Assembly: GCF_003473485.1 (NCBI RefSeq)
Contig: NC_053045.1
Span: 22,232,494-22,296,493, forward strand
Source: Medicago truncatula
Lineage: Eukaryota; Streptophyta; Magnoliopsida; Fabales; Fabaceae
DNA: 64,000 bases
Direction of reading: 5' to 3'
Of this stretch, positions 44,922-56,895 are shown one piece after another; position 1 is the stretch's first letter; each line of letters begins with the position of its first letter. Below the pieces are notes generated by a model. The model was not told where the DNA came from and did not search any database. It saw nothing but the letters and a program-made list of their open reading frames with translations. The translations under genes and the position numbers were made by a program.

Positions 44922-47798
44922 ATGGGTTACAACAAAGGGGGAGGGAGTCAAAGAGGAAGGCCTTATGTGTTGATATTATTGATGACATTTGGTGCTGCAC
45001 TTCTTGGTGTTATGGTGCTTCATAGGTTTAGAGAGAAACGTATCTACAATCTTCTTGTTAATCAGAAAGATCATCAACTTCTTACCCTTCAAGTTCTTTT
45101 GCAGGTCAGTTACTCTCTCTCTCTCTCTTAAACATCCATTTTAACACCAATAAAAAAACATCTATTTTATTTAGTCACTTAAAACGGTATTACTATAGTT
45201 CCTAAATACATCAAATTGAAAAATATTCTTAATAGAAATGTCAATTTGCATCTGAAAGTAGCTATGAAACACGAACACCAGACACAACACAGATAAGCCA
45301 CGCCAACATTGCTAAAAAATTTAGAAAATCATATAATATATAATTCAATGTAATTATATGTGTCGATGTCAGACATGACATAGACATGGCTAATCTAAGA
45401 AGTCTCCGTGCTTAATAGAAAAGTAGGAACTCCTTGCGCACTGCTCCATTTGGGGCCCACATACGAGTGTTTTTTCCATTTGGACGGGATGGCAAGTACC
45501 CCATGGTTGTTTGGGGATGAGATCATATTGGATTAAGATGGCCCTGCAAGGATTCCGTCATGATCATTTTAAGTATTTTATATTTGATGTTTTAATTTTT
45601 CATTTGTTTTTTGGTTAATTTAAAATTATGTTACTACCAATTTGATAATAGATAACTTAGATGAGGTCCTCATGAGCTTAGCTCAGTTGGGAAGAACATT
45701 GCATAATTTATGCAAGATCAGGTTCGAATCTCGAACACCATTAAAAAAAAACTAAAAAAAAAAGTAACCTAAGGTAAGTTCTAAGTATTAGAAATGGTGG
45801 TTGGGCCTAACACAATCCTACAAAACCAGTTTGTGAGGTGAGGATTGCCCCCACTTATAAACAAATTGTCAGGCCAACTCCTAAACGACGATGTGAGACT
45901 TTTAACGCTAAGAGACAAGCAAAATACATACTATTAGAGAATGGTTTTGTAATTTTGATAAAATAAAATTCGAAACTATAACTACAGAATCAGTGGGATC
46001 ATTTACTCCTTCATATGATTCTGTTTTTCTCAGTTTTACGTGTTATGCATTCAACATTACACGTATCCAGCAACATGCAATGCAAATTTTGAAACCGTTG
46101 TTTACAGCCAACAGAAAAAGAGAAGGTAGTGGGGACTAAAGACTAGTAGGGTACTTTATTGGTCAGTTAATTTAAGGGACCAATGAAGCAATTCTTTTTC
46201 TATATTTGATGATTCCTTGGTCCCTTTGATGGTTATACACCAATCAAATTAAAAAGTGTAGGGAAGGGACCACTTGAATTGATATCAAATTATTCTGGGT
46301 ATGTTTGTTTGATTGGAATGGAAAGGAACGAAATTAAATGGGACAATGTCTAGTTTTTAAAATGTAACTAATCAATTTCATTTCACTCAATTCCATTCTT
46401 ACTTAATTCAAAGATACCTAAAGTTTATGTTTTGAATATCTTTCTTTAAAATGTTGCATTTTCAACATCCTTTCAATTCAGATGATGTTTGGTGTGAAGT
46501 ATTCATTAAAAAGACATAATTACCTAAATATTTTTTTGTTTTTTTTATCAATTCTGTAGAAGGAAAGAGATCGCGCCAAGGAGTTGAGTAGGAAAAACGA
46601 AGAGACAAGAGCGAAAATATACACCCTCAGTAATCAAAAGATGGAGCTTACTAGAACAATTGCTGAGATGCAATCTACCATGAGTTCACTTAAAGATGAG
46701 CAGAAACTGATAGAGTCCGCGTACGCGGAGAAGCAGTATGAGCTTAGAATGATGCAGCAAAGAGGGAGCAATTTGGGACAAGGAGGAACTAAAAGAATAT
46801 CATCAAGAGAGAATCTTAAGAAAACGGAAGCAGATATAGAGGACTTAAAAAGCATCGATGATCATCCAGCCATATTTGATCAGATTTTAGCAGCAAATGC
46901 AACAAAGGAAGCACAGAGTAAAACTAAGAATGATAATCAAGAAAAAGATCAAAATTCCAAATATGGGGGTGATGAAAGTAAAAGCAAATTAACCGAGTTC
47001 AAAGATGGAGAGGTTACCGCTGAAATAAAAGAAGAAATTAAGACTAATGAGGAGCTAGGTAAGAAAAATGACAACCCTGCAGATGATGGTGCCAGTGGAA
47101 AAGAAGCTGAAGCTAAAGTTGTGGAGGATAAGAAAGCAATCATAGAAGAGCATCAAAGAAAACTCGAGGTGAACACAGATGGTGGAAGACAAGATTTCAA
47201 AGCAAAACAATTGTCTGGTGCGAAGAGGGAACATGGTCATTTAAGTAGAACAGAGGGGGCGCGTTGGAGAAACATTGTCAAGAATAAGTTAATGGAGAGC
47301 AACGGAATTTTTGAAAATCATGGAGAGGTAAACATGGTAAAAACAAAGGTTTACAAGGAGGATAAGGATGGAACAGTTAAAAGAGAAGCTGAATCGCAGG
47401 CCAACTTGCTGAAGCCTGAAAACAATGAAGACAAAGATGGAAACAACACAACAGTGGATAAGACTAATCACCAGGAGACAGATAATGGAATCAACAATCA
47501 CCCAGAAGAGCATGAAGATGGTGCTGTCCAACAAAACTGGAGCAGGAGGCGAATCAATAACGCTAGCAACAATGCTGAACAAACAAAATCCAATATGTTC
47601 CATGAGGAAGAGCCTGAAGAATTGGAAGTTTCGGATGTGCAAAAGCAAGAGAAAGATGCAATTGATGGTGAAGACGATGGTGAGGAGGATAATAACGACG
47701 AATTCTTCAACGAATCCCAACCAGAATTTGAAGATGAAAATGAGAAGGAAGAGTACAAGGAAGAAATAGATGAGTCGGAGTTTCAGCATGGTTTGTAA
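44922..47798 (+). CDS. membrane-anchored coiled-coil acidic protein, 473 aa, two exons
   Basis: Exons are 44922-45104 and 46560-47798 (GT-AG, phase 0), 1422 nt in total. The start ATG follows a (GA)n run. Residues about 14-33 (YVLILLMTFGAALLGVMVLH) form one membrane segment, followed by basic RFREKR, so a type II anchor is likely. A coiled coil follows across the junction and beyond (about residues 40-150; NEETRAKIYTLSNQKMEL). The rest is hydrophilic, rich in E, D, K and N, with an acidic tail (EPEELEVSDVQKQEKDAIDG). I do not recognise an enzyme domain. Annotated plant relatives often carry uninformative names such as 'micronuclear linker histone polyprotein-like', reflecting composition only. 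The 1.46-kb intron contains a MITE-like repeat, a SINE and a dispersed repeat. Confidence 0.82.
45262..45418. repeat. MITE-like repeat, ATGAAGCAC family
   Basis: The ends ctatgaaacacgaacacc and ctccgtgcttaatag are inverted repeats related to those at 38424. The inner gtgtcgatgtcagacatgac motif also matches in style. It is in the intron of the coiled-coil gene. Confidence 0.55.
45667..45768 (+). repeat. tRNA-derived SINE, well preserved promoter boxes
   Basis: A box cttagctcagttggg (45678) and B box ggttcgaatctc (45721), with the family word cattgcataatttatgcaag between and an A-rich tail after. This copy best shows the tRNA ancestry. A possible target duplication (taacttag / taacctaag) is weak. 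Confidence 0.75.
45790..45920. repeat. dispersed repeat of unknown class
   Basis: The line of words ggcctaacacaatcctacaa, gtgaggtgaggattg, cccacttataaac and gatgtgagac recurs in looser form at 60800-60925. I remember this layout as a frequent legume intergenic repeat; its class is not known to me. Confidence 0.45.
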
Positions 47799-49824
47799 TT
47801 AAACCGTATTTACTATTTAGTATGTCCATCTAAAATAGTACTCATGGTGTGGGTTTACTGAGTTTGAAAATATTTTAAATCACTGACTAAGGAGTGTATT
47901 AGTATCATCTTAGGGATAGTATGTCAATGAAGCCAGACTTCGCCTTTTCTTATTTGCGTTTTAGTAATATCAGACATTTCGCTCACATTTTAGACCGATT
48001 TATTTATCGACTCAAATTTTGCAATATTACGCAAATTACGGTTAACTCTCCTGAGGTAAGTCTATATATCACTGACAATCCCTCTAGTTTCACAAAAAAC
48101 ATTCACCTCTTATTAATACAGTTTGCAAAAAAATTAGTACCATTGGTAAGGCCTTTCAATTTCATATATTATGGAAGTGTTTTTGTTGACTTTCTGTGAC
48201 ATAATCGTATCATTGATAATGCTTTTCAAATACCTTATTAATGACTTTGTATGCATTTTTCTGGTATGGCTTCTTAATTCTTATTTCCATGACTTATTTA
48301 CTTTGGTTGTATGTCTGCCATGTTGTAAATATTTAATATTTCTTCTAACTGGAATGGAGAACATTATAAGTTCATGTACACTGTTTATGTCTATGTAATG
48401 AGAATCATTAATTGAGAACGAAATAAGCTTACTAGTATCCAAATCACTACCAAGTTTGAAATTTAATTTACCCAAATCTTAATATTTCAAATTTTAAAGA
48501 AAATTCACATATGTATCCCATAACATCCATGGTAGATATGCTAATTGTATAACAGGTTTTACATGTGAATGAGTCAGTCCCAAAGGACAGACGATGGGTG
48601 AAAGTGGAGGATTTAACTGATACAGTGTTAAGTTGAAAGGGGTGTGTGCATCAATAAGAGAAAAATAAGGGAGATTAGTGTTTACTTAGAAGCTAAAGAG
48701 AGTGTTTCTATTATTTAGAAAGACCTTCAAGTAAGGTCATTGTGTCAAACTTTGCAACATTCATGATAGTATTGATGCCTGTCAATCGCACTATTTCAAC
48801 GATCATCCTTTCCCACTTAATCTCAAAACTTCGTCAGCAAGCTTAGGGTCATGCTTCAGAATTGAGAATAGTATGATCTATGCCACGGTTAATTTATCAA
48901 ATAAGTGTTATATTTTAGCGAAATGACTATGTAGCTCGAACCACTATGGTGAGAAATGAGCTACTCTTTTTGGCCTTGGTACCAGGATCATAGATTATTT
49001 TGATAATATGGAAAATTATAGCATAGCTTCCTTCAGTTAGTAATAATAATGTCAACAAAAGTAATTGCTTGCAAACGTAGTTGAAATCAGGATTCAGGAA
49101 TTGGCATAAATGGGCAAATATAACATTGAAAGTAACATATTGTTATTTTATGGAAAGAATCATCCCCCAAATATTCATTGTCTGCAAGGATTAATTGATG
49201 ATAACAAAGCAAAAGGTTTGCTAGCTAGCAAACAAGACGGAGTCTGAAAAAACCCGAAAAAAGTCCCGGCCACACATTATTACCATGATTGTTGTAATAT
49301 GTTGCAAACCTCAAACTGATGCTTCCACCAATTTCTGCAAAAATTCAGTGCATTCCATGAGTAAAGAGAAGACTCAGATTATTTAAGAGAAGAAAATATG
49401 CTAAACTGGAAAAGAGAAAACAAGCCATCTAATCAGGACGAACAAGTCCTGATTAAAACATTACTGTTCTATAACATTTGTAGACTAAAACATTTTATCG
49501 GTCAATATGATAAAATATTTCAAAAACAGCTATGTTTTTCATTTTCGTAAATTTAAATATTATTACAAGATAAAAAAAGCACTTGAGAAATACAAATAAT
49601 CGTTAATGTTTTCCATTCCTACTGATTCATTGAAGTATTGCATGCTCTGAGCCCATCTAATTATTATCTTGCCATCCAATATGGATTCCAAAAGACAAAG
49701 TACCGTCTTCAATGACAAGTAGAAGAGTCATACCAACATTTTTTCTAAAAGCTCAAATGATCGTATCTAATTTCTGAACTGTCAAATGACAAAAAGCTTT
49801 AGTTGCTTTAAAGCAGCAGGAACC
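47799..49824. other. 3' flank and intergenic DNA
   Basis: It probably begins with the 3' untranslated region of the coiled-coil gene. No coding frame, RNA or element is supported in the remainder. Confidence 0.4.
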
Positions 49825-50125
49825 TGTTAGGATACCTGGTTTGGGCCTAAGTCCAATACAGAGGTTGAGTAGGGAAGTTAGAGGAAAACTGTTTATGTGG
49901 TAGTGGAGGTTGGCAACCGAATACAAAAGGAAAATGGAAAGGGAATCATTCAGCATGATTTTCAATTACGATCTTTTAGGTTGAACAAAGACAGCATTAT
50001 CTTTTATCCAAGGAGCAATAGCTCTGGGGTATTGGGGAATTTTCTTCTGTACTGTAATAAATCCAGTTTTCCAATGAATAATACATTTTTTTGTTTATCT
50101 TTCATTTGGGTTCCTATACCCAACA
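49825..50125. repeat. short LTR-like sequence (possible solo LTR)
   Basis: The 301-bp block begins TGTTAGGATACCTGG and ends CCTATACCCAACA, giving TGTT...AACA ends. It contains late-LTR-like text (ggggaattttcttctgtact, gtaataaatcc). No matching target duplication was found, so it may be a decayed copia-type solo LTR or a coincidence. It is a fossil, not coding. Confidence 0.4.
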
Positions 50126-50851
50126 TATAAAACTGGAGATTTGCTTCTTAATATATCTAGTTTCCAATCAAATAGTACAGTTTCTGTTTCTATTTCATTA
50201 GCATTACTATTAATTCAGGGCCGTTCTTTGGGGAGTGCAAAGAGCTCAACTGAGCTGGGCCTCAAGAAAAAAATTATTGCTCAATATCCCCACCCCCACT
50301 CAAAAAGAAAAATAAACATGTTTCATGTTTCAATTTCTAAGTAAAAAATCAGGTTCCATGTTTCTATTTCTAAGTTAAAAAAGCACGTCTTTAGTAAAAA
50401 ATAATTGCTAATTTTGATTTCGGTGGCTAATAACCATTATACAAGTGTTATTTTCAATTTAAATAGAAGATTGATCTTTTAAAAAAATTGTGCGTTTTTT
50501 TTATTAGAGGCCTATTTTTACTACGAGAGCCGAGCCTCCAGTTTTATAGGGACGGCGGACTATACCCAAAACTTAAAACTAGAGATTTATAATCAAAACT
50601 ATTATTACTACACTTCATCTACACATGAAGAAGTTTCCCAGACAATTATGGATATATTGTCCTGTACATGGTCAAGGAACTAACATCCATGCACTGTTTT
50701 ACAACGGCGAATGGCGGTAATGAAATATTCTTCTATCAGAACAGAATTGCAGAAGTCAGCTATAATCAAACAAGGTTAGACATACTCATAATGAAACTAG
50801 CTACGAGCTAATAAATATTGTATTCTTAGTTGTAACAAAGATAACTAAAAT
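50126..50851. other. intergenic DNA, possible hAT scrap
   Basis: cagggccgttctttgggg (about 50217) and aggcctatttttactacgag (about 50508) resemble the opposite ends of a CAGGGCCG-type hAT element. The termini do not pair cleanly and no 8-bp repeat was found. The end nearest 50851 is probably the 3' untranslated region of the next gene. Confidence 0.3.
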
Positions 50852-52050
50852 TCAAAGTACCTCTTCTTTCTTGCCTCCTGAAAATAACTTGTATCCCCCA
50901 TAGAAAGTCAGTCCCCAGCCAGTTAAAGAGACAATCACAAACTGGAGGCAAAAAACAACCAGACAAAGCTCAAAAGAATATTCAAAACATTTACCCAACC
51001 ATCGCAATGTAAAAAATAACAATTCAAGTTCGTTAGAGTTGATCTTCAAACACAAAACTAGAGACTCACGTGCTCTTCCTTCCATTTAGAAGGACTCATT
51101 GGGTCTTTCCAGCAGGCAACTTTAGCGGAACCATGGTGATCTGCAATAATCAAACGATGAAGCCATTTCACATATATCAAAATTGTGTACAAAATGCAAA
51201 TCTACAATACACAAAATCAACTTCTTCATAGAATAAAAACAAAAGAAAGCAAGACCAAACATCTATTCGTCCTTATATCATTAGTCCATTAATCTATCCA
51301 AAACCAAAGTCAATTGTTTGTTCGAAAATCACCAAGATTTAAAACTAGATTATTTTTTCATTAACCATATCATAAGTTGAAGCATCCAACGACTGGTGCG
51401 AAAACTAATCTCCGCTAACGAATCTATCTAACCACCATTAGCAAGGTCTCCACACTCAACCACATTTTTTCCATTCATAAGGCTTCACCGAATCCAAGAC
51501 TTCGCTAAACAGATTCGGGTCCAATTCCACTCAATCTGTTGTAATGTTTGTAGAACTAGATTAATGTTATTATTGTTTCCCATAAGTTACCTCCACGGAT
51601 TCGAGACAGACATGTCGGACTAAATGTAGTACCTCTCCTAGCCGAAATTCAAACCTTATTCGCCATTGATAAACATTAAGCTCTCCTTTCCTCCACCCAA
51701 AGACCCTTTCTCCCTTGTCATTTAATAGCTAATATTTCATTACAGCTTTAAAATCACGCTTATTCCAATCACAGGACAATTCGAAACAAAATAAAATTTC
51801 AGTTTCAAAATCGTGCTTTGTAACATGCAATTGAGACATGGATTTGGATTTGAATTACTTGGAATGAACAAATTGAGTTTAATTTGTGAGATTTTGATGG
51901 GATCGGAGAATTGATTAAGTAAATAGAGAAATGGAAAAAAGAACCTGCAGCTGCGGCGAGGCCACGGCGGTGGATGAGTTGAATGGGAGATTTGGAAGAG
52001 GGGGCAGTGATGCGAGTTAGAGATGCGGCTCCGCGTACGAGAGAGGCCAT
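50852..52050 (-). CDS. small mitochondrial-type single-pass protein, 88 aa, three exons
   Basis: Minus-strand exons are 52050-51945, 51140-51070 and 50941-50852 (GT-AG, consistent phases), 267 nt including the stop. The N-terminus (MASLVRGAASLTRITAPSSK, then RRGLAAAA) is rich in R, S and A without acids, like a mitochondrial targeting sequence. The middle is DHHGSAKVACWKDPMSPSKW followed by KEEH. The end has one hydrophobic span (FVIVSLTGWGLTFYGGYKLF) and a basic-acidic tail. The layout is that of a small inner-membrane respiratory-chain accessory subunit. I cannot name the subunit from sequence alone, so function is inferred. A donor-like GTACTT overlaps the last codons, so an alternative downstream exon is possible. 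Confidence 0.78.
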
Positions 52051-52319
52051 GATTTCTATCGAGCTTCAGAGAAATGGGCAGACAGTGTTGTGGTCCGATG
52101 CTGTTGGAAGAAGGAAATGGGCTATGTGTTGTGTGTTTGGTGAAAGGGCAAATTTGTCCTCAAATTTGTAAGGTTCAATCAATTTGTTGAAATAGCTAAT
52201 AAGTCCCTATATTTGATAAATGTCAATCAATTTTATCCATATGTCAAATTGGATCGTTAAAGATGTTGATATGAGACGTTAACCACTCACGCGGAGTGCC
52301 ACGTTAGATGTCTTCAATT
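52051..52319. promoter_or_regulatory. upstream region of the small mitochondrial-type gene
   Basis: The 5' leader and promoter should lie just above 52050. Text such as aataagtccctatatttgat (about 52197) and gtgccacgttagatgtc suggests half of another GTCCCT-type foldback element. Confidence 0.35.
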
Positions 52320-55300
52320 CGTTCCTTTTAATATTATGAGCATATATCTTCTACCTAATAAGCTGATTAACACCATAGAGAAAATGTTGAATGTTTTTTT
52401 GTGGGGACGTGGTGGTTCTATGAGAAAAGGTGTACATTAGTTGTCTTGGGAAAGATTTGAAGTAGATAAAATAGTCACAAGAAGGGGGGTTTAAATTGTG
52501 ACCCTTTAAAAATTAACATGTAACTTAAAATTAATTCTCAAGTTGTTTACTTGGAATAGTTAAGTTAGTGAAGTGACTTTAGAACGTTCTAAAGTTCTTA
52601 TGCAAAAACAGTTTAATAAAGTAAATGTGTTTGTGTATGTGGTGTATGCTGAAATTAAAGAGTATAAGGAAGAGAGAAAGAACACACAAAGATTTATAGT
52701 GGTTCCCCCAATGTGGGTTAGTCCACTCCTCACAATCTTGTAAGAATTTCCACTATGATGTTTGAGATAACCTCTCAAATCCTGCACCTTACAATCTTTG
52801 TTCACCTGAACAATTACGCCAACTGTATTCTCTAAGCCTCAGCAGGCTTGCACCTTCTTGCTAAGTTACCCATTTAGACTTTTACAACTTCTGCTCAAAC
52901 TAACACTTTAGTACCTCTAAAGTTAGATGAGACTTTCTTTACTTCTTGCTAAGTTACACACTTAGACTTTTACACCTTCAGCTCAGACTAACACTTTAGT
53001 ACCCCTAAAGCTAGATGAGACTTTACAAGATGTTTAGAGTTTGAATGTTTGAGAAACAAACAGAAGAAGAAGAATAATGGAGGGAGAAGTTTATCTTTAA
53101 AAAGATAAGAGATAATTGATTTACACTTAAAAAGACTTCTTGGAATCTTTGTGATGATCAATTTTTTGCTAAAGCTTCACAACTAATGTTCTTGTTGTTT
53201 TTCTTGTTGCTTTGCAATGGTGCATGTTATGTTGAGGTATTGATCTCTATTTATAGAGTTCTTGAGCCTTTGTAGTCGTTGGAGAGTGACCAATGGTCTT
53301 GTGCCACGTGTCCTGGGACCCACTAACTCTCACTTGAAATTCTGGGCAAACTGAGATACTTCAGAATGTCGTTGTGTTCTTGAGAATACTTTAGAATGTT
53401 GTTGTGTTTATCATGATCTTCATATGGGTTCATGGCGATGAACGGTCAGATATGCATATAGGCTTTATCATATGAATGTCACATGAATTTCTGGGTTGTA
53501 CTATGAAGATTGTTTTTGTACGACTTTATAATGTTGTTAGATCAGATGTTATTTGAAATCTGTCTTGGAACATGTGCAGGATCTCATAAAGTGTAGCTGT
53601 CACTTCACTTCCATGCTTTAAGGGATTTGGTTTGCTTTGTACAGTACCAACTCCCTTATGTGTCGAATTCCTGTTGAATCAGACTTGATCTTGCTTTTTG
53701 CTTGTTGCTTTTGCTTTTTCCTTTCCACCAACTGTACTATTCATGACAGAAAAAGCATGGAGCAGGATCGAACTTTCTAAACACAGGGGACTTCAGAATG
53801 TTCTTTTTATTTCAATTAGGATGATTTGTAAGATTCTTATTTGATGTAATCAAATCCTAATAGTGGAACATTGATGAAAAACAGCATGGAAAACATCTAG
53901 GATGATATTCTTAATGGAATATTCCCAATATTTTGTACTTCAAATGTTCATAGTCTTGAATGAACATAGTCTTGAATGAACATTGAAGATGCCCTTTTTG
54001 ACTTTAATCAAATAAATGCCTTTATTCCTTGATTGATCCTAGTCAATGTACTTTACTGGGCTTTTATTTAAGTCACATGAACCTTGTATGTCCTTCATTT
54101 GGTTCATGAATTTCTGGGTTTGGTTCTTGATGTTCATCATGAACAACCTTCTGAACTCTGTCCAACCTTCTGAACTCTTTTTAACTTTCTGAACTCTAAC
54201 TGAGTTCTTAAGTCTTTATGTCCTTTGATTCTATGTATCTTGGTATGCTTTAAACTTTGTTTGTGTCTTGGTCAATCACTCAAGAACGCACAAATACCAA
54301 GAACTATCAAAGTCCATTAATCTTTTAATCACCATAGATGCCTTTAATGATTTGTTGATCCAAAGTCAAAACCATTATCTTCATAAGATATGTTCATGTC
54401 ACATATGTTCTTGCATGTTCTTGGTGTGGACATTGATTTATGGATTTGCTCTAATGAACCTTTTGAGCAACCTTCTGAACTCCTTCTGGGTTCATACATA
54501 TGAACTTCAAAATGTTTCTTCTGGGTTCGTTCCTTTTTCACGGTTGTACTTTGTGCTAAACATTCTAATGTTCTTCAACACTTTGAACCTTATGAAGATT
54601 TTCTATTTATTTCCTTCAAAAACTACTTGAAGAATATAAAGGAGAAATCATTGTTTTGACAAACAAGATGATTCTTTCTTTGAAGTCCAAAAGAATATTT
54701 CTTTGCATCTAGTTCAATATTGCTTGTAACAGATGACTTTAAATATTCTTGTTTATCCATGAAATAATCCTTTATGATTTCTGGAAATATTCTGGTTTAT
54801 GTTCATGATCATTATGAACTCCATTCATATGAACATTCTGAACTCTGTTCATATGAACATTCTGAACTCTGAACTTGTTATCTTCAGAAGCTTTGGAAGT
54901 GTGATACTTTGAGGAGGTTCTGAGAATCTTCCTAACTTGTATTCATATTCCCTTTTATCTTCTTTATCCATGGTGGATCTTCAAATCATATAATCATAAA
55001 ACTCAATGTGAGTTTTGTCGCATAACTTCAAGCACATTCTTATGTAGCTTGTGATGTAAGTTCTTCCATCATGATTCTTGAGTTATGAATCTTCATGGAG
55101 ATATGATCTTCTTGTTTCAATTGATGATATACTCATTCTTTCATTGTTGAGTAGATATGATGCACTTATCAATGTGGGTGGCTTCTAGCTTATCCACTTA
55201 TGTGATTCGTGTTCTTTTAACAAAAACTCAAGTGCAAACATCAGTAGATCAACATTCATAAAACTTATCATTTATTACACAAGGTTTGTTATCATTAAAA

Positions 55301-56670
55301 CATTCATCAAAAAGATTTTTGCTTCAACAAGATTGTCGATTCATAAAAATGACGGTGGCACGGGTTTTAAGGACCTTACTTTCTTCAATATTGCTATGCT
55401 TGGTAAATAGGGGTGGAAGTTTCGAACAGATTCTTCTAGTCTTGTTTCTCGATTGTTTAAAGCTCGTTACTTTCCTAATAATGATTATCTAGGGTCAAGA
55501 CTTGATAGTAATCCGAGCTATGTACGGAAAAGCATCTTTAGTGCTAAGATGGTGGCGAGTAAAGGTACAGGATGTCACATAGGTACATGGGCCAATATTC
55601 CTTTGTTTGGTGCACGATGGCTTAAAGATGGATTATTTTTTACAACCTATAATTTTATCTTTGTGTTGTTGGCTCACGCCAAGGTACGAGACATTATTGA
55701 TCAGTCCATGAAGGTATGTGACACACCTTTAATCTATAATCTGTTTGATAATGTCACAACTCAGTTAATCTTAAGTACACATTTACAACTTTTTAGTTGA
55801 TGATGATAAGTTGATTTGGAAAGGTGAAAAGAAAGGCCTATATTCGGTGTGTAATACCTATAGGATGTTAATTTAAGGTACATGGGCCAATATTCCTAGT
55901 ATTTTGCAAATTTGGCGTGATGTTAATTTATGAGATTCAATTGATAAGACTCTTAGGAGAAACTATAACATGAATGTGGTTATTTTTGCTCTGTTGCAAA
56001 AGCTTAATGCGAGCCAAATAAAACTGTTTGTCACGGTGATGCGGAGTATTTGGAAGAGAAGGAATTTGAAACTTTGGCAACAAAAGAATGAAACGAATGC
56101 TCAAGTCGTGGAAAGGGCAATGCACCTTCTTGATGATTGGAATGTGACTCAGATTATCCATAGTGGCAAGAATTCGATTGTAAATGTGCAGCAGCAGAGC
56201 CCAACACATCAAGATACATTCATTGCAAAAACCAGCAAGTGGTAGATATAAGTGTAACATAGATGCCTCCTTTTCTTCATCCATGAATTGCGTAGGTATT
56301 GGGATATGCATCCGAGATGATGTTGGGGAGGAAGTGCTTGCGAAGACTGCTTGGTTTTCTCCTCTTTGTGATGTTGCAATCAGTGAGACAATTGGCTTAC
56401 ATACGACATTGGAATGAGTTTCAGACCTTCAATTTGACAATGTTGATTTCGCCTTAGACTCTAAGAAGGTTGTAGATAGCTATTTTATGATAGATTTCAA
56501 AACTCTCATACCGAGTTTAATAAGAGACAATATAGTGGGGTCGCCCATAAACTAGCTGGGTAGCCCCATCTGAAGCTAGCTCTCTTGTTTACGATAATGT
56601 ACCGTCATGTATTTAACAAATTTTAGTCAATGAAATGCATTGAATTGTTTTCTTAATAAAAAAATATAAT
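52320..56670 (+). mobile_element. 5'-truncated L1-type LINE, split by a solo LTR
   Basis: The left piece (52320-52457) encodes the end of a reverse-transcriptase region (LLPNKLINTIEKMLNVFLWG; LSWER). The right piece (55335 onward) continues with KNDGGTGFKDLTFFNIAMLG, then LFKARYFPNNDYLGSRLDSN and TWANIPLFGARWLKDG. A C-terminal RNase H-like domain follows (CNIDASFSSSMNCVGIGIC, LQFDNVDFALDSKKVVDSYF, to about 56540). An A-rich end follows near 56665. Stops and frameshifts break the frame in several places (for example in GVHW*LSWER, around 55800-55970 and at about 56240). No convincing target duplication was found. Confidence 0.8.
52458..55329 (-). mobile_element. solo LTR of a Sirevirus relative, inserted in the LINE
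   Basis: A 2872-bp LTR in minus orientation. On that strand it begins TGTTGAAGCAAAAATC (compare TGTTGAGGCAAAATC at 18323) and ends tgactattttatctacttca, as in the young element. The 5-bp duplication agatt flanks it at 52453-52457 and 55330-55334. No internal region is present, so it is what LTR-LTR recombination leaves. It is much more diverged from the 18323 LTR than the two young LTRs are from each other. A roughly 88-bp tandem duplication lies at about 52855-53025. Confidence 0.85.
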
Positions 56671-56895
56671 CTTTTCGTTCAAAAAGTATTTTTCTTTTCT
56701 TTGTCAAAAAAAAAAAAAAAAAACTTTTTTGCTAAAGAAAAAAAAAAACTTTTGTTTAGAGGTAAGACCGTAGCAGTGACTATTTTACGAAGCTCAGTTT
56801 GGGTTTGGAGGGAGGGTTTTATGATAAAGTCGGAAACAACAACAATGGCAATTTATCTCAATTTCTAAACCAAAGACAAAACTGTAACCACAACC
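56671..56895. promoter_or_regulatory. upstream region of the plastid membrane-protein gene
   Basis: Poly-A/T-rich sequence with two A18-like runs, then a leader containing an upstream ATG (56820) in another frame. No clear TATA box was identified. Confidence 0.35.

Noticed and set aside
47289-47789. 166-codon minus-strand frame
   Set aside because: It is the antisense shadow of the acidic coiled-coil exon; purine-rich sense DNA gives an artificial hydrophobic protein on the other strand.
50217-50570. hAT element with CAGGGCCG ends
   Set aside because: The two ends do not form a clean inverted repeat and no 8-bp duplication was found. It is kept only as a remark on the intergenic stretch.
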